Shown here piece by piece: positions 51,538 through 60,256 of a stretch of 62,190 nt of DNA. The stretch is from JBNJGB01 sp051747385. GTDB lineage: Bacteria > Myxococcota_A > UBA9042 > PHBI01 > JACKFB01. The notes under the pieces were generated by a model, which saw only the letters and a program-made list of their open reading frames with translations, made no database searches and was not told the origin of the DNA. The translations under genes were made by a program, and so were the position numbers. The stretch covers positions 1-62,190 of the forward strand of contig JBNJGB010000038.1 of NCBI GenBank assembly GCA_051747385.1, written 5' to 3'. Positions within the stretch are counted from its first letter, which is position 1, and each line of letters begins with the position of its first letter.

Positions 51538-51993
51538 TCAGCGGCGGACCTCGGCTCCGAGCCGGCGGCCGGCCTCGATGGCGGCGCGCCGGAGCATCCG
51601 TCGCCGGGGGAGGTCGTCGTCGTGGCGGCGCAGGATGCGGACGATGGCGTCCGCGCGCTCGGCGTCGGTTCGCGCGAGCACGAGGTGCCCCTGGCGGATG
51701 GCCTGCAGGGCGACGCCGCTGTCCGAGCGGTCCACGTCGACCACGTCCAGCCGCTCGCCGACGGGGCCCAGCGCGTCCGTGACTGCCGCCACGACGTCGC
51801 GGCGAGCGAGCTCCCGGGCTCGGCCGCGGACCGCCGGGTCGTAGGCCACCGCGAGGTCCAGGTCGCTGCCGGGGTGCGGACGTCCATGGACCCGGGAGCC
51901 GAACAGCCAGGCCACCCGCACGGCCTCGATGGGATCGAGGGCCCTGGCGATCGCCTGCTCCTCCTCGGGTCCGACTCGGGCCTGCTCGAGCAT
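51538..51993 (-). CDS. MntA-like nucleotidyltransferase (antitoxin-like)
   Basis: A 151-residue protein with the polymerase-beta-type motif AWLFGSRVHGRPHPGSDLDLAVAYD (GSx(n)DLD), then LDVVDVDRSDSGVALQAIRQGHLVLARTD. This is the MNT/type VII antitoxin-like family that AMPylates a HEPN toxin. I start at 51993, since the longer frame upstream is not conserved in style. No HEPN gene is adjacent, so it is an orphan within this window. Confidence 0.82.
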   Translation of the reverse strand: MLEQARVGPEEEQAIARALDPIEAVRVAWLFGSRVHGRPHPGSDLDLAVAYDPAVRGRARELARRDVVAAVTDALGPVGERLDVVDVDRSDSGVALQAIRQGHLVLARTDAERADAIVRILRRHDDDLPRRRMLRRAAIEAGRRLGAEVRR

Positions 51994-52145
51994 CCGCCTC
52001 CCTGGGTGCGGGCTTCCAGTCTCGCCCACGCCGACGGCCTGGGGCAAGCGGTCGCCGCGGAGGCACACGCCGCCCGCCGAAGGCCTTGCGTTCAACGGGA
52101 CGGGGATCGTAGGTCACGGCCCGTGACCGGGGACGGGGAGGACCG

Positions 52146-54201
52146 ATGAGCGCAGCGGCCGGGGTCGATGTCGAGGGAGAGCCGGAGCGGGATCCGCTGC
52201 TCGTGGATGCGGAGGCCCTGCGGGGGCTGGCGTCGGACGCGGTGGTGAAGCGCGGGATCCGGTACTTCAAGGAGGACCGCGTCCACGGGCTGGGGTGGAT
52301 GGACGGCCGGGTCTGGGCCTCGGTGGAGGGGTCGCGGCGTGGCGAGCCGTACGAGGTCGAGCTGGCCGTGGACGACGACGGCGAGATCGGCGTCGAGTGC
52401 TCGTGTCCCTTCGACCAGGAGCCGACGTGCAAGCACGCGGTGGCGACGCTGCTGGCGTACGCCGCGCGGCAGGAGGTGGCCGACGAGACGATCCGGGGGG
52501 CCGCGGACGAGGCGGTGGCCGACCGGCGGAAGCGCGGGCGCACCGAGGTCATGGCGAAGCACGTCGGCGGTCCAGGTGGTGGACCGGCGGGTGCTCGGGC
52601 CGCTGTGGCACTTCCTGCTCGAGTTCCACGTGACCGACGAGCGCGGGAAGGTGCTGGGCTACCGGAACCTGTCGGAGCTGCGGCGGCGCATCGCCCCGGT
52701 GCTGCTGCGGCGGGATCGGGCCGTGGTGGCGGATCAGCTCCCCGAGCGCATCGTCCAGCAGGTCGACGTGCCGATGTCGAACGCCCAGAAGGCGCTGGAG
52801 GGCGAGGCGCTCCACCAGGCCGCGAAGCTCTACTCCGTCACGAAGCGACGGCCGCTCACGCCGGCGGAGCAGCAGCGCCTCATGGCCGCGCTCCAGACGG
52901 CGCGGATGGCGTGCAACGCGGCGCAGCTCGTGGACGAGGAGTCCAAGGCCAAGGCGCCGAAGCTCGAGGAGCTGGGCCGGCTGCTGGAGGAGCTGTGCGT
53001 GGACGGCGGCCGGAAGGTGGTCGTCTTCAGCCAGTGGGAGCGCATGACGCGCATGGCCGAGCAGGAGGCGCACAAGCTGGGGCTGGGGACGGTGCGGCTC
53101 CACGGCGGTGTCCCGTCGGGCTCGCGCGGCAAGCTCCTGGAGCGCTTCCGCGAGGAGCCGGACTGCCAGGTGTTCCTGTCCACGGACGCCGGGGGCGTGG
53201 GGCTGAACCTCCAGAGCGCGAGCGCCCTCGTCAACCTGGACATGCCCTGGAACCCGGCCGTCCTGAACCAGCGCATCGCGCGGGTCCACCGGCTGGGCCA
53301 GAAGGAGACGGCGCACATCCTGCTCATGGTGTCGGCCGACTCCTACGAGGAGCGGGTGGCGGCCATCGTGGAGTCCAAGCGCCACCTCTTCGCGCACACG
53401 GTCGGGCCGGACGCGTCCGAGGACGTGGTGGGCATCTCCCGGAAGACCCTCGACCTGGCCATGCAGGCTCTCGACGACGGTCCCGAAAGCCGCGCCGGGG
53501 AGACCGGCCGGGAGGAGGAGCGCGAGGAGGAGGCGCCCGAACCGACGGCGGAGAAGCCCGAGGGGCGGCGCGCCATCCCGCAGGACGACGACGGGACCCT
53601 CGCCCGGCTGGTGGCGGAGATCCAGCAGCGGTGCGGGCCTCGCGTGGAGCGCATCGTGGCGCGGAGGACCGGGCTGCTGGTGGTGGTCGACCCGCCCGCC
53701 GAGGGGGACCAGGAGCTTGCGGCGCTCGCACCCGAGGGCCTCGAGGTGGCGGTGCTGGACCCGGGGACGTTCGGGAGCCTGCGGCGCCTGGGCCTCGCGG
53801 ACGTCGAGGTGGTCGTGGAGCGCTCCGAGGACACGGAGGCCCCGCCCGCCGACCTGCTCGGCGACCTGGCCCGTCGCAAGCTGCAGGCCGGCGAGGTCCT
53901 CGTGCAGCAGGGGTGCCACGCGGAGGGCCTGGCGCTCCTCGTGGAGGCCATGACTGCCGCGGTCGCGCGCACGGCCGGCGCCTCGGAAGTGCCGCAGCGG
54001 GACGACCTGACGGTGTGGCTCTACGGGGAGGCGATCCCCAGCGGCCGCGTGGCCCAGGAGGACGCGACCGCCCTGCTCCGCGCCGACGGGCTGGCGCGGG
54101 CTCCGGCTGTTCCGGAGTCCCTGGCGGCCGAGGTGCTTCGCGACGCCCGCGCGATGATCCCCGACGAGACGAGCGCAGCTCAGGCCGGCGCCGTCGGGTA
54201 G
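52146..54201 (+). pseudogene. SNF2-family SWIM helicase with internal deletion and frameshift
   Basis: Residues 1-120 of the first frame hold a SWIM zinc finger (ECSCPFDQEPTCKHAVATLL) and are normal. Near 52565-52575 the frame changes. The next frame begins in the middle of a SNF2 ATPase at SAVQVVDRRVLGPLWHFLL and continues through the second helicase lobe (RKVVVFSQWERM, STDAGGVGLNLQSASALVNLDMPWNP, QRIARVHRLGQ) to 54201. The whole first lobe, with Walker A and the DEAH box, is missing. One deletion explains both the loss and the +1 shift. The protein cannot be an active translocase. It heads the BrxD/Lhr-like cluster. Confidence 0.85.
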
Positions 54202-54240
54202 AGCCGCACGCCCTCGCAACTCGCCGGCGCATCGGGAAGT

Positions 54241-54260
54241 GACCGCCGGGGACGGCGGTC
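54241..54260. terminator. GC-rich hairpin after the SNF2 pseudogene
   Basis: GACCGCC and GGCGGTC form a perfect 7-bp stem with a 6-nt loop, 40 bp after the stop. CTACTGCATCTTCCCC follows, with only a weak pyrimidine tract. It is a plausible terminator. Confidence 0.4.
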
Positions 54261-54289
54261 CTACTGCATCTTCCCCTTGTTGTCCGCGC

Positions 54290-54313
54290 CTTGGCGGCTT
54301 GGCGGCTTGGCGC
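54290..54313. repeat. Short tandem repeat, CTTGGCGG x3
   Basis: Three 8-bp units in a row (the third ends CTTGGCGC) lie in the 262-bp gap between the SNF2 pseudogene and the next gene. It may be a slippage tract. Nothing else in this gap looks like a gene, and TATGAT at 54340-54345 is a possible -10 without a matching -35. Confidence 0.6.
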
Positions 54314-54463
54314 GAGCCCTTCGGGACCAGGCAGATGTGTATGATCGACAGGCGAGGACGCTGGCGCCATCTCTGTGGGTGCGATTGCCCTGGGCCTCGT
54401 CCACACCGTTGACACGGGATCCCGGGTGTGTGAGGCCTCTTCGTCGTGCAGGGAGGAGGTCCC

Positions 54464-55315
54464 GTGGAGGATGAGGTCCGGGCGCTCCGGGAGGAGCTGA
54501 AGGTCGCGCTGCGGCCCGTGGACAAGGCGCGGAAGGCGCTCGACGGGCTGGCCAAGGCCGGCGCGCTGAAGCAGATCGACCGGCTGTCGAAGCACCTGAA
54601 GGGGCTGAAGGCCGCGAACCTGGAGGCGTTCGCCCTGGAGGACCAGCGACAGCGGCTCGTCGAGGACCTGGAACAGGCCCTGGGCCGGCTGCGGCGGGAG
54701 CGTCGGATGGCGCTCCTCGGGCCGCTCCAGCGGATGGCCGGCGAGGCGGGGATCCCCGTAGAGACGGTGGCGGAGACGCCGCCGACCCTGGCCCTGTCGC
54801 CCCTGACGGCGGAGCTGGACTTCGAGGCCGGCGAGGCGCGGCTCTGCTACGCGCGGGAGACCGTGGAGACGGCCGCGCTCGAGCCGGAGGCGATCCTGGA
54901 GGCGCGCGGCGAGGCCATGGCGGCCATCAAGGACCGGGCGGTGCCCTCCGAGGCCTTCTTCGGGAGGGCGCGGGACGCCTACCGGATGGCGCTCGTGGCC
55001 CGGGGCAGCGAGGACGGTGAGCGGCTGGACCTGGTCGACCTGCTCGCGCCGCTGACGCTCCTGGCGACCGACCGCGACGAGTGGCGGAAGCGGTCGGTGT
55101 CGAAGATGGACGACTTCCCGCGGTATCTCCTGGCGTATCAGCTCCAGCGGCTGCGGCGGGACGGGGTCCTGGAGCGGGACGGCGTCCGACTGGAGCTCGG
55201 GACGGCCACGGGCGGGGCCACGAAGGACAAGCGGAACGTGCTCTTCGTGCCCAGCACGCCCACCGAGGGCCAGTACTACCTGTCCATCCGCTTCGTGACG
55301 GAGGGGACGCGATGA
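54464..55315 (+). CDS. Coiled-coil protein of the BrxD-like cluster
   Basis: A 283-residue protein. The N-terminal 90 residues are heptad-rich (VRALREELKVALRPVDKARKALDGL...LEDQRQRLVEDLEQALGRLRRERR). The C-terminal part is alpha/beta with a winged-helix-like end (FPRYLLAYQLQRLRRDGVLERDGVRLEL) and a final beta strand (YYLSIRFV). GGAGGAG at 54452-54458 sets the GTG start at 54464. It overlaps the first ATPase gene by ATGA. It is probably an adaptor for the two following ATPases; no named family is recognised. Confidence 0.72.
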   Translation: MEDEVRALREELKVALRPVDKARKALDGLAKAGALKQIDRLSKHLKGLKAANLEAFALEDQRQRLVEDLEQALGRLRRERRMALLGPLQRMAGEAGIPVETVAETPPTLALSPLTAELDFEAGEARLCYARETVETAALEPEAILEARGEAMAAIKDRAVPSEAFFGRARDAYRMALVARGSEDGERLDLVDLLAPLTLLATDRDEWRKRSVSKMDDFPRYLLAYQLQRLRRDGVLERDGVRLELGTATGGATKDKRNVLFVPSTPTEGQYYLSIRFVTEGTR

Positions 55316-56676
55316 CGGCCACGACGATGGGCCCCCTCGGCGGCGGCGATGGCGGTGGCGAGGACGCGACGACGCGCAGGCTGGTGGCGCGGCACATCCT
55401 GCAGCGCCTCGGCGAGGGCGGCCAGCCGCCCGAGCACGACGTGAGCCGCATCAACGTCGGCAACGAGACCTACCTGCGGGTCCTCGACCACGAGTACTTC
55501 GGGCAGCTCCTGCGGATCGGCGCCAGCTTCAAGCTGGTCCAGGGCTACTTCGGCGGCGGCAAGACCCACTTCCTGTACTGCGTGCGGGAGCTGGCCTGGA
55601 ATCACGGCTTCGCCACGGCGGTGGTGGAGCTGTCGCCGGGGGAGTGCCCCTACGACGACAGCTTCAAGGTCTACCGGGCGGTGGCGCGGCGCCTGTCGCT
55701 GAAGCCCTCCGACCCGCTGGTGCCGCCGAACCTGGGCATCGGCGACGTGGTGCGGAGCCGCGTGGACGACGAGCTGGACCGGGCCGTCGCGGTGTTGCGC
55801 GAGCAGGGGACGCCGGAGCCCGAAGCGGCCGCGCGACAGGAGGTCTCGCGCTGGCTGGAGCGGACCGTGGGGCGGGCCCCGTGCGAGAGCCACTCGTTCC
55901 GGCAGGCCGTCTCCCAGCTGGGGCTGGCGTACCTGCGCGACGACTCGGGGACGGAGCAGCGGCTCGACGCCTGGCTCGCCGGAGAGCCCGTCCCGCCGAA
56001 GGAGCTCCGGGACGTGGGGGTCTACGAGCAGCTGGGCCGGGCGAACGGCTTCACCATGCTCCGGTGCATCACGCAGATGGTGGTGGCGCTGGGGCTCCGC
56101 GGCACGGCGCTCCTGTTCGACGAGGTGGACCGGAACCTCAGCGTCAGCGCGAAGCGGAGCCACGCCATCGGCGACAACCTCCGGCAGGTCATCGACCTGT
56201 GCGGGAGGCACCAGCTGCCGAACACACTGTTCATGTACGCCGTCCCGCCGGAGTTCCTCCGGAACGTCGCGCCCGACTATCCGGCGCTGTACCAACGGCT
56301 CAAGAGCCCGGTCCCGCTCAGCGTGCGGAGCCCCCAGGCGGTGCTCATCGACCTGGAGAAGCTCGACCTGGACCCGGTGGACATGCTCGACCGGCTGGGG
56401 TTGAAGATCCTCGAGGTCTTCGAGGAGGCCCGCGAGCTGAAGCTGGACGCCCGCCTGCAGCGGCAGAACGCCCGCGAGCTGGCCGTGGCCTCGGTGGACG
56501 CCTTCTTCGACGTCAACCACCGGCGCCTGTTCGTGAAGACCTGGGTGGACCTCCTCCACCGCCAGATGATCGACGGCGAGCTCCGCCTCGACGACGACGC
56601 GGCCCGGAAGCTCGTCCTGGACGGCTACGAGGGCCTCACCGACACCGCGGACGACGACGGCTTCGCCGACTTCTGA
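55312..56676 (+). CDS. BrxD/DUF2791-like P-loop ATPase (first of two)
   Basis: A 454-residue ATPase. Walker A GYFGGGKT is at 78-85, and Walker B ALLFDEVDRN is near 266-275. The opening RRLVARHILQRLGEGGQPPEHD...VGNETYLRVLDHEYFGQLLRIGASFKLVQGYFGGGKTHFL is typical of the DUF2791 ATPases seen as BrxD in BREX type 2 and in other helicase-linked defence cassettes. It starts in the stop of the coiled-coil gene, with 6 bp to the second ATPase. It likely couples DNA sensing to the helicase downstream. Confidence 0.85.
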   Translation: MTATTMGPLGGGDGGGEDATTRRLVARHILQRLGEGGQPPEHDVSRINVGNETYLRVLDHEYFGQLLRIGASFKLVQGYFGGGKTHFLYCVRELAWNHGFATAVVELSPGECPYDDSFKVYRAVARRLSLKPSDPLVPPNLGIGDVVRSRVDDELDRAVAVLREQGTPEPEAAARQEVSRWLERTVGRAPCESHSFRQAVSQLGLAYLRDDSGTEQRLDAWLAGEPVPPKELRDVGVYEQLGRANGFTMLRCITQMVVALGLRGTALLFDEVDRNLSVSAKRSHAIGDNLRQVIDLCGRHQLPNTLFMYAVPPEFLRNVAPDYPALYQRLKSPVPLSVRSPQAVLIDLEKLDLDPVDMLDRLGLKILEVFEEARELKLDARLQRQNARELAVASVDAFFDVNHRRLFVKTWVDLLHRQMIDGELRLDDDAARKLVLDGYEGLTDTADDDGFADF

Positions 56677-56682
56677 GGTGCC

Positions 56683-58194
56683 ATGCTGGAGACCTTCACG
56701 GGAGACGACGCCACGCCACCCCGCGTGAGCCACCCCGTCCACGGCCACGGCGTCGTGGAGTCGTGGCGGCGAGGGGGGCGCGCGGCCGTGGTGCGCTTCG
56801 ACGACCGCCCGCTGCCGGTCGAGGTGGCGAGCCGCGAGCTGGAGGTCGACGGGGACCGACCGGGTGCCCCGGGCGAAGGCGCGGGCGGCCCCTCGGAGGA
56901 CGCAGAGGAGCACCTCCGGGGCAGCCTGCAGCAGGACGTGGCGGCCATGACCCTGGAGGCGATGCGCCTCGGGGTGGTCCCTGCGGCCGACCTGACGGCG
57001 TACACGGTCGGACGGGACGAGGCCATCGCCCGCGTGGACGCCGACCTCGAGCGGGCCGCGACCGGGGGCGGGGGCGCGGTGCGGGCGTTCCTGGGGGACT
57101 ACGGCACCGGCAAGACGCACCTGCTCGAGCTGGCGCAGCAGCGGGCGCTGGACGCCGGCTACGTGACGTCGCTGGTGATGCTCGACCCGGAGGAGACCGC
57201 CCCGTCCCACCCGAAGCGCGTCTACCGCTCCGTCGTGCGGAACCTGCGCTATCCCGACCGGCCATTCGAGGAGGGCGCCGGGCTGCGACCTCTGCTCGAC
57301 CGCGCGGTCGCCTCCCCCGAGGCCCTGGAGGCGTTCGGCGTCGACCCGCCCCTCCGCGGGCACGCCCGGGACCTGGTGCACGACACGCCGTTCCACCTCT
57401 ACCTGACCCCCGTCCTGGCCTATCACCGGACGCTGACCGCGGCGCAGGACGTCCCGGACGCCGAGCTGGCCGGGGACCTGCTCCTGGACTGGCTCGAGGG
57501 ACACCCCACCATCTCGAACCAGCAGATCGACCGGCTCCTGTCCGCCCTGCCCGGCCGCTTCCCGAAGCTCTACAGCCTGCTGGACTACCGGCCGTGGGCG
57601 CGCATCTACGGCTACCTCCTGAGCGGGCTGTCCGCCCTCGCCCGGCGCGTCGGCCACCGGGGCCTCGTCGTGCTGCTCGACGAGGCCGAGTTCTACGCGC
57701 TCCTGTCGAAGGGCAACCGGGGCTACGCGCGGGACCTGTTCCGGGCCTGGGCCGTGGCGACCGGGCAGGCCGAGGACGACGGGTCGGGCGTCGGGGGCTA
57801 CGGCATCCAGCGCCACGTCCCGCCCCGCTACGGGGACGGGAGCGGGCTGGTGCTGGCGCTGGCCATGACGCCCAACGAGCAGGGCGAGGCCGTCCTCCGC
57901 GAGGCCGTGCCGGAGCCGCTCCACCACGCGCTCGAGCCCCTGTCCCGGGACGACTACCTCCTCCTCGCCGAGCGCGTCTGCGACTTCTACGCCAGCGCCT
58001 GGCCGGACTGGAGCCTCCCGCGTGCGGTGGTCCCGGCCCTCGGGCGGGTCCTCGCGGAGCTTCTCGGAGGCGGCTTCGTCGACAACCCCCGGCAGGCCAT
58101 GAAGTTCGTCATCGAGTTCCTGGACGTGGCCCGGACGCAGCCCGACGCCGTGCCCGGCGTGGTGCGGAACCTCCAGTCCACGGTGCTGTTCTGA
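56683..58194 (+). CDS. BrxD/DUF2791-like P-loop ATPase with N-terminal SH3-like domain (second of two)
   Basis: A 503-residue ATPase. Residues 14-55 (VSHPVHGHGVVESWRRGGRAAVVRFDDRPLPVEVASREL) look like a CarD/KOW-type small beta barrel. Walker A GDYGTGKT is at 138-145, and Walker B LVVLLDEAEF is near 328-336. The region after Walker A (VTSLVMLDPEETAPSHPKRVYRSVVRNLRYP) parallels the first ATPase, so the pair arose by duplication and then diverged. They may act as a hetero-oligomer. The helicase gene starts 1 bp after its stop. Confidence 0.85.
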   Translation: MLETFTGDDATPPRVSHPVHGHGVVESWRRGGRAAVVRFDDRPLPVEVASRELEVDGDRPGAPGEGAGGPSEDAEEHLRGSLQQDVAAMTLEAMRLGVVPAADLTAYTVGRDEAIARVDADLERAATGGGGAVRAFLGDYGTGKTHLLELAQQRALDAGYVTSLVMLDPEETAPSHPKRVYRSVVRNLRYPDRPFEEGAGLRPLLDRAVASPEALEAFGVDPPLRGHARDLVHDTPFHLYLTPVLAYHRTLTAAQDVPDAELAGDLLLDWLEGHPTISNQQIDRLLSALPGRFPKLYSLLDYRPWARIYGYLLSGLSALARRVGHRGLVVLLDEAEFYALLSKGNRGYARDLFRAWAVATGQAEDDGSGVGGYGIQRHVPPRYGDGSGLVLALAMTPNEQGEAVLREAVPEPLHHALEPLSRDDYLLLAERVCDFYASAWPDWSLPRAVVPALGRVLAELLGGGFVDNPRQAMKFVIEFLDVARTQPDAVPGVVRNLQSTVLF

Positions 58195-58195
58195 C

Positions 58196-60256
58196 GTGGA
58201 CGGCGCAGTGGACGACGAGCGGACGGTCCGCGACCTGCTGCCCCACGCGTGGTACCCGTTCTTCGGGCGCTTCGGACGCCTGACGCCCATCCAGCGTCGC
58301 GCCGTCCGGCCCATCGTCCGCGGCGAGCCGGTGCTGCTGACCGCGCCCACGGCCTCGGGCAAGACGGAGGCGGCCCTGGCGCCCCTGGTGGAGCGCCTCC
58401 TGGCCGGAGACACGCCGCGGGCGGGGCTCGCCATTGTCGTGGTGACGCCGACCCGGGCGCTCGCCAACGACCTGCACCGCCGCCTCGCGGGACCGCTTCG
58501 GCGCGCCGGGGTGGGCCTCGATCTGAAGACCGGAGACGCCCCGGGCTTCGACGACGACGCCCCGCCAGGCGTGCTGGTCACGACGCCCGAGTCGCTGGAC
58601 TCCATGCTGTCGAGGCGCCCCCGGGCGCTGCGGACGGTCCAGGCGGTGGTCTGCGACGAGCTCCACCTCCTGGACCGGAGCGCCCGGGGTGACCAGCTCC
58701 GCTGCCTCCTGGCGCGGCTCGACCAGGTGGCGCCCGGCGTCCAGCGCTGCGCGGCGTCGGCCACGGTCCCCGACACGGGGGCGCTCGCGCGGCGCTTCCT
58801 GGGACCGGAGGCCCGGATGGTCACCGGCGGAGGCGAGGCCGGACGAGCCATCGACGCCGACGTCGCCGAGGCCCGGACGCTCGAGGAGGCCGCCGACGCG
58901 GTCATGGAGCGCTTCACGTCCGGCGGAGCGCGGAAGCTCCTCGTGTTCACGAACGTCCGGGCCGAGGTGGAGGCGCTGACCGCCCTTCTGTCGGGCGAGC
59001 CCCGCCTGCGCTCCCGCGTGTTCGCGCACCACGGCTCCCTGTCCCGCGACGAGCGCCTGCGGGTGGAGGGGCGCTTCCTGGACGCCCCGCGCGCCGTGTG
59101 CGTCGCCACGATGACCCTGGAGCTGGGCGTGGACATCGGCGACGTGGACCGCGTGGTGCTGCTCTCGCCGCCCCCGAACGTCTCGTCGCTAGTGCAGCGC
59201 GTGGGCCGCGCGAACCGGGGCGAGGCGACCACCCGGGTGACGTGCCTCCACGACGGGGCGTTCGAGCGGACGCGCTTCGAGCACCTCCTCGAGTGCGCTG
59301 CCGCAGGGACGCTGTTCGAGGACTCCGTGGCGCTCCGGCCGACCGTCGTGGCCCAGCAGGCCCTGTCGCTCCTGCTCCAGAACCCGAAGGGCTGGATCTC
59401 CGTGGAGGCGCTGCACGGGCGCCTCGCGCCGGACGCCGCCTCCCTGTGGGCCGCCGACGACTGCGAAGCGATCCTCGGCCAGATGGCCGAGGCCGGCTGG
59501 CTGCGCGCCGTGGACCGGGGCCGCTTCGTCGCCGAGGAGCGCGCGACGCAGGCCTTCGAGTACGGACGGATGCACTCGCTCATCGCCTCCAGCCCCGAGG
59601 TGGAGGTGGTGGACGAGGTCACCGGCCGGCCGGTCGGCCGCGCGCGGGTGTCGGCGAGCGAGCGGGACGCCCTGGCCTCCGGCGGCGACGTCGCCCTGTC
59701 CCTCGGCGGCAAGCGGCGGGAGGTCACGCGGATCCGCGACGAGCGCGTCTTCGTCCGGAGCGACGACGGCGTCGAGGAGGGCCGCTTCATCGCGCGGGAG
59801 GCGCCGCGGTACTCGCTCGGCCTCGCGCGGGACCTGGCCCGACACGTCGGGCTGCCGGCCGATACGCTGCTGCTCGAGCGCATGGGCGAGGACCGGTGGC
59901 GCCTGGCCCACTTCCTCGGGACGGTGGGCGGCGCGCTCCTGGACGGCGTGCTGCGCCGGCGCGGGATGAAGCGCAAGGCCAAGGGGCGCGGCGGACCGTT
60001 CTTCACACGGGTAGACGGCCCCGACGTGCCGGACGACGGGAGCCTGGGCAACGAGGACAGGCTGACCCGGGAGCTCGAGACGGAGCTGCTCCGGAGGCGC
60101 AAGACGTTCGCCGGGCTGCTGCAGCCGGGGCCGTTCGTGGAGTGCGTCCCGGACGCGCTCCTCGACCGGTGGATCCGCGAGTCGGTGGACGTCGAGCGAT
60201 ACGCCGGTGTGCTATCGGCGATGCGCGTCGTGGCACATGCAGATGGGGAGGCGTGA
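58196..60256 (+). CDS. Lhr-like DEAD/DEAH superfamily 2 helicase
   Basis: A 686-residue helicase from GTG. Motif I is APTASGKTEA (near 50-58), motif Ia TPTRALANDL, motif II CDELHLLD (DExH as DELH) and motif III SATV. Motif V is ATMTLELGVDIGDV and motif VI QRVGRANRG. A C-terminal helical/winged section follows. Motif spacing fits Lhr/BrxHI-type helicases that accompany BrxD. It is coupled to the unknown gene behind it by TGATG. It probably unwinds or translocates on invading DNA in concert with the two ATPases. Confidence 0.9.
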   Translation: MDGAVDDERTVRDLLPHAWYPFFGRFGRLTPIQRRAVRPIVRGEPVLLTAPTASGKTEAALAPLVERLLAGDTPRAGLAIVVVTPTRALANDLHRRLAGPLRRAGVGLDLKTGDAPGFDDDAPPGVLVTTPESLDSMLSRRPRALRTVQAVVCDELHLLDRSARGDQLRCLLARLDQVAPGVQRCAASATVPDTGALARRFLGPEARMVTGGGEAGRAIDADVAEARTLEEAADAVMERFTSGGARKLLVFTNVRAEVEALTALLSGEPRLRSRVFAHHGSLSRDERLRVEGRFLDAPRAVCVATMTLELGVDIGDVDRVVLLSPPPNVSSLVQRVGRANRGEATTRVTCLHDGAFERTRFEHLLECAAAGTLFEDSVALRPTVVAQQALSLLLQNPKGWISVEALHGRLAPDAASLWAADDCEAILGQMAEAGWLRAVDRGRFVAEERATQAFEYGRMHSLIASSPEVEVVDEVTGRPVGRARVSASERDALASGGDVALSLGGKRREVTRIRDERVFVRSDDGVEEGRFIAREAPRYSLGLARDLARHVGLPADTLLLERMGEDRWRLAHFLGTVGGALLDGVLRRRGMKRKAKGRGGPFFTRVDGPDVPDDGSLGNEDRLTRELETELLRRRKTFAGLLQPGPFVECVPDALLDRWIRESVDVERYAGVLSAMRVVAHADGEA

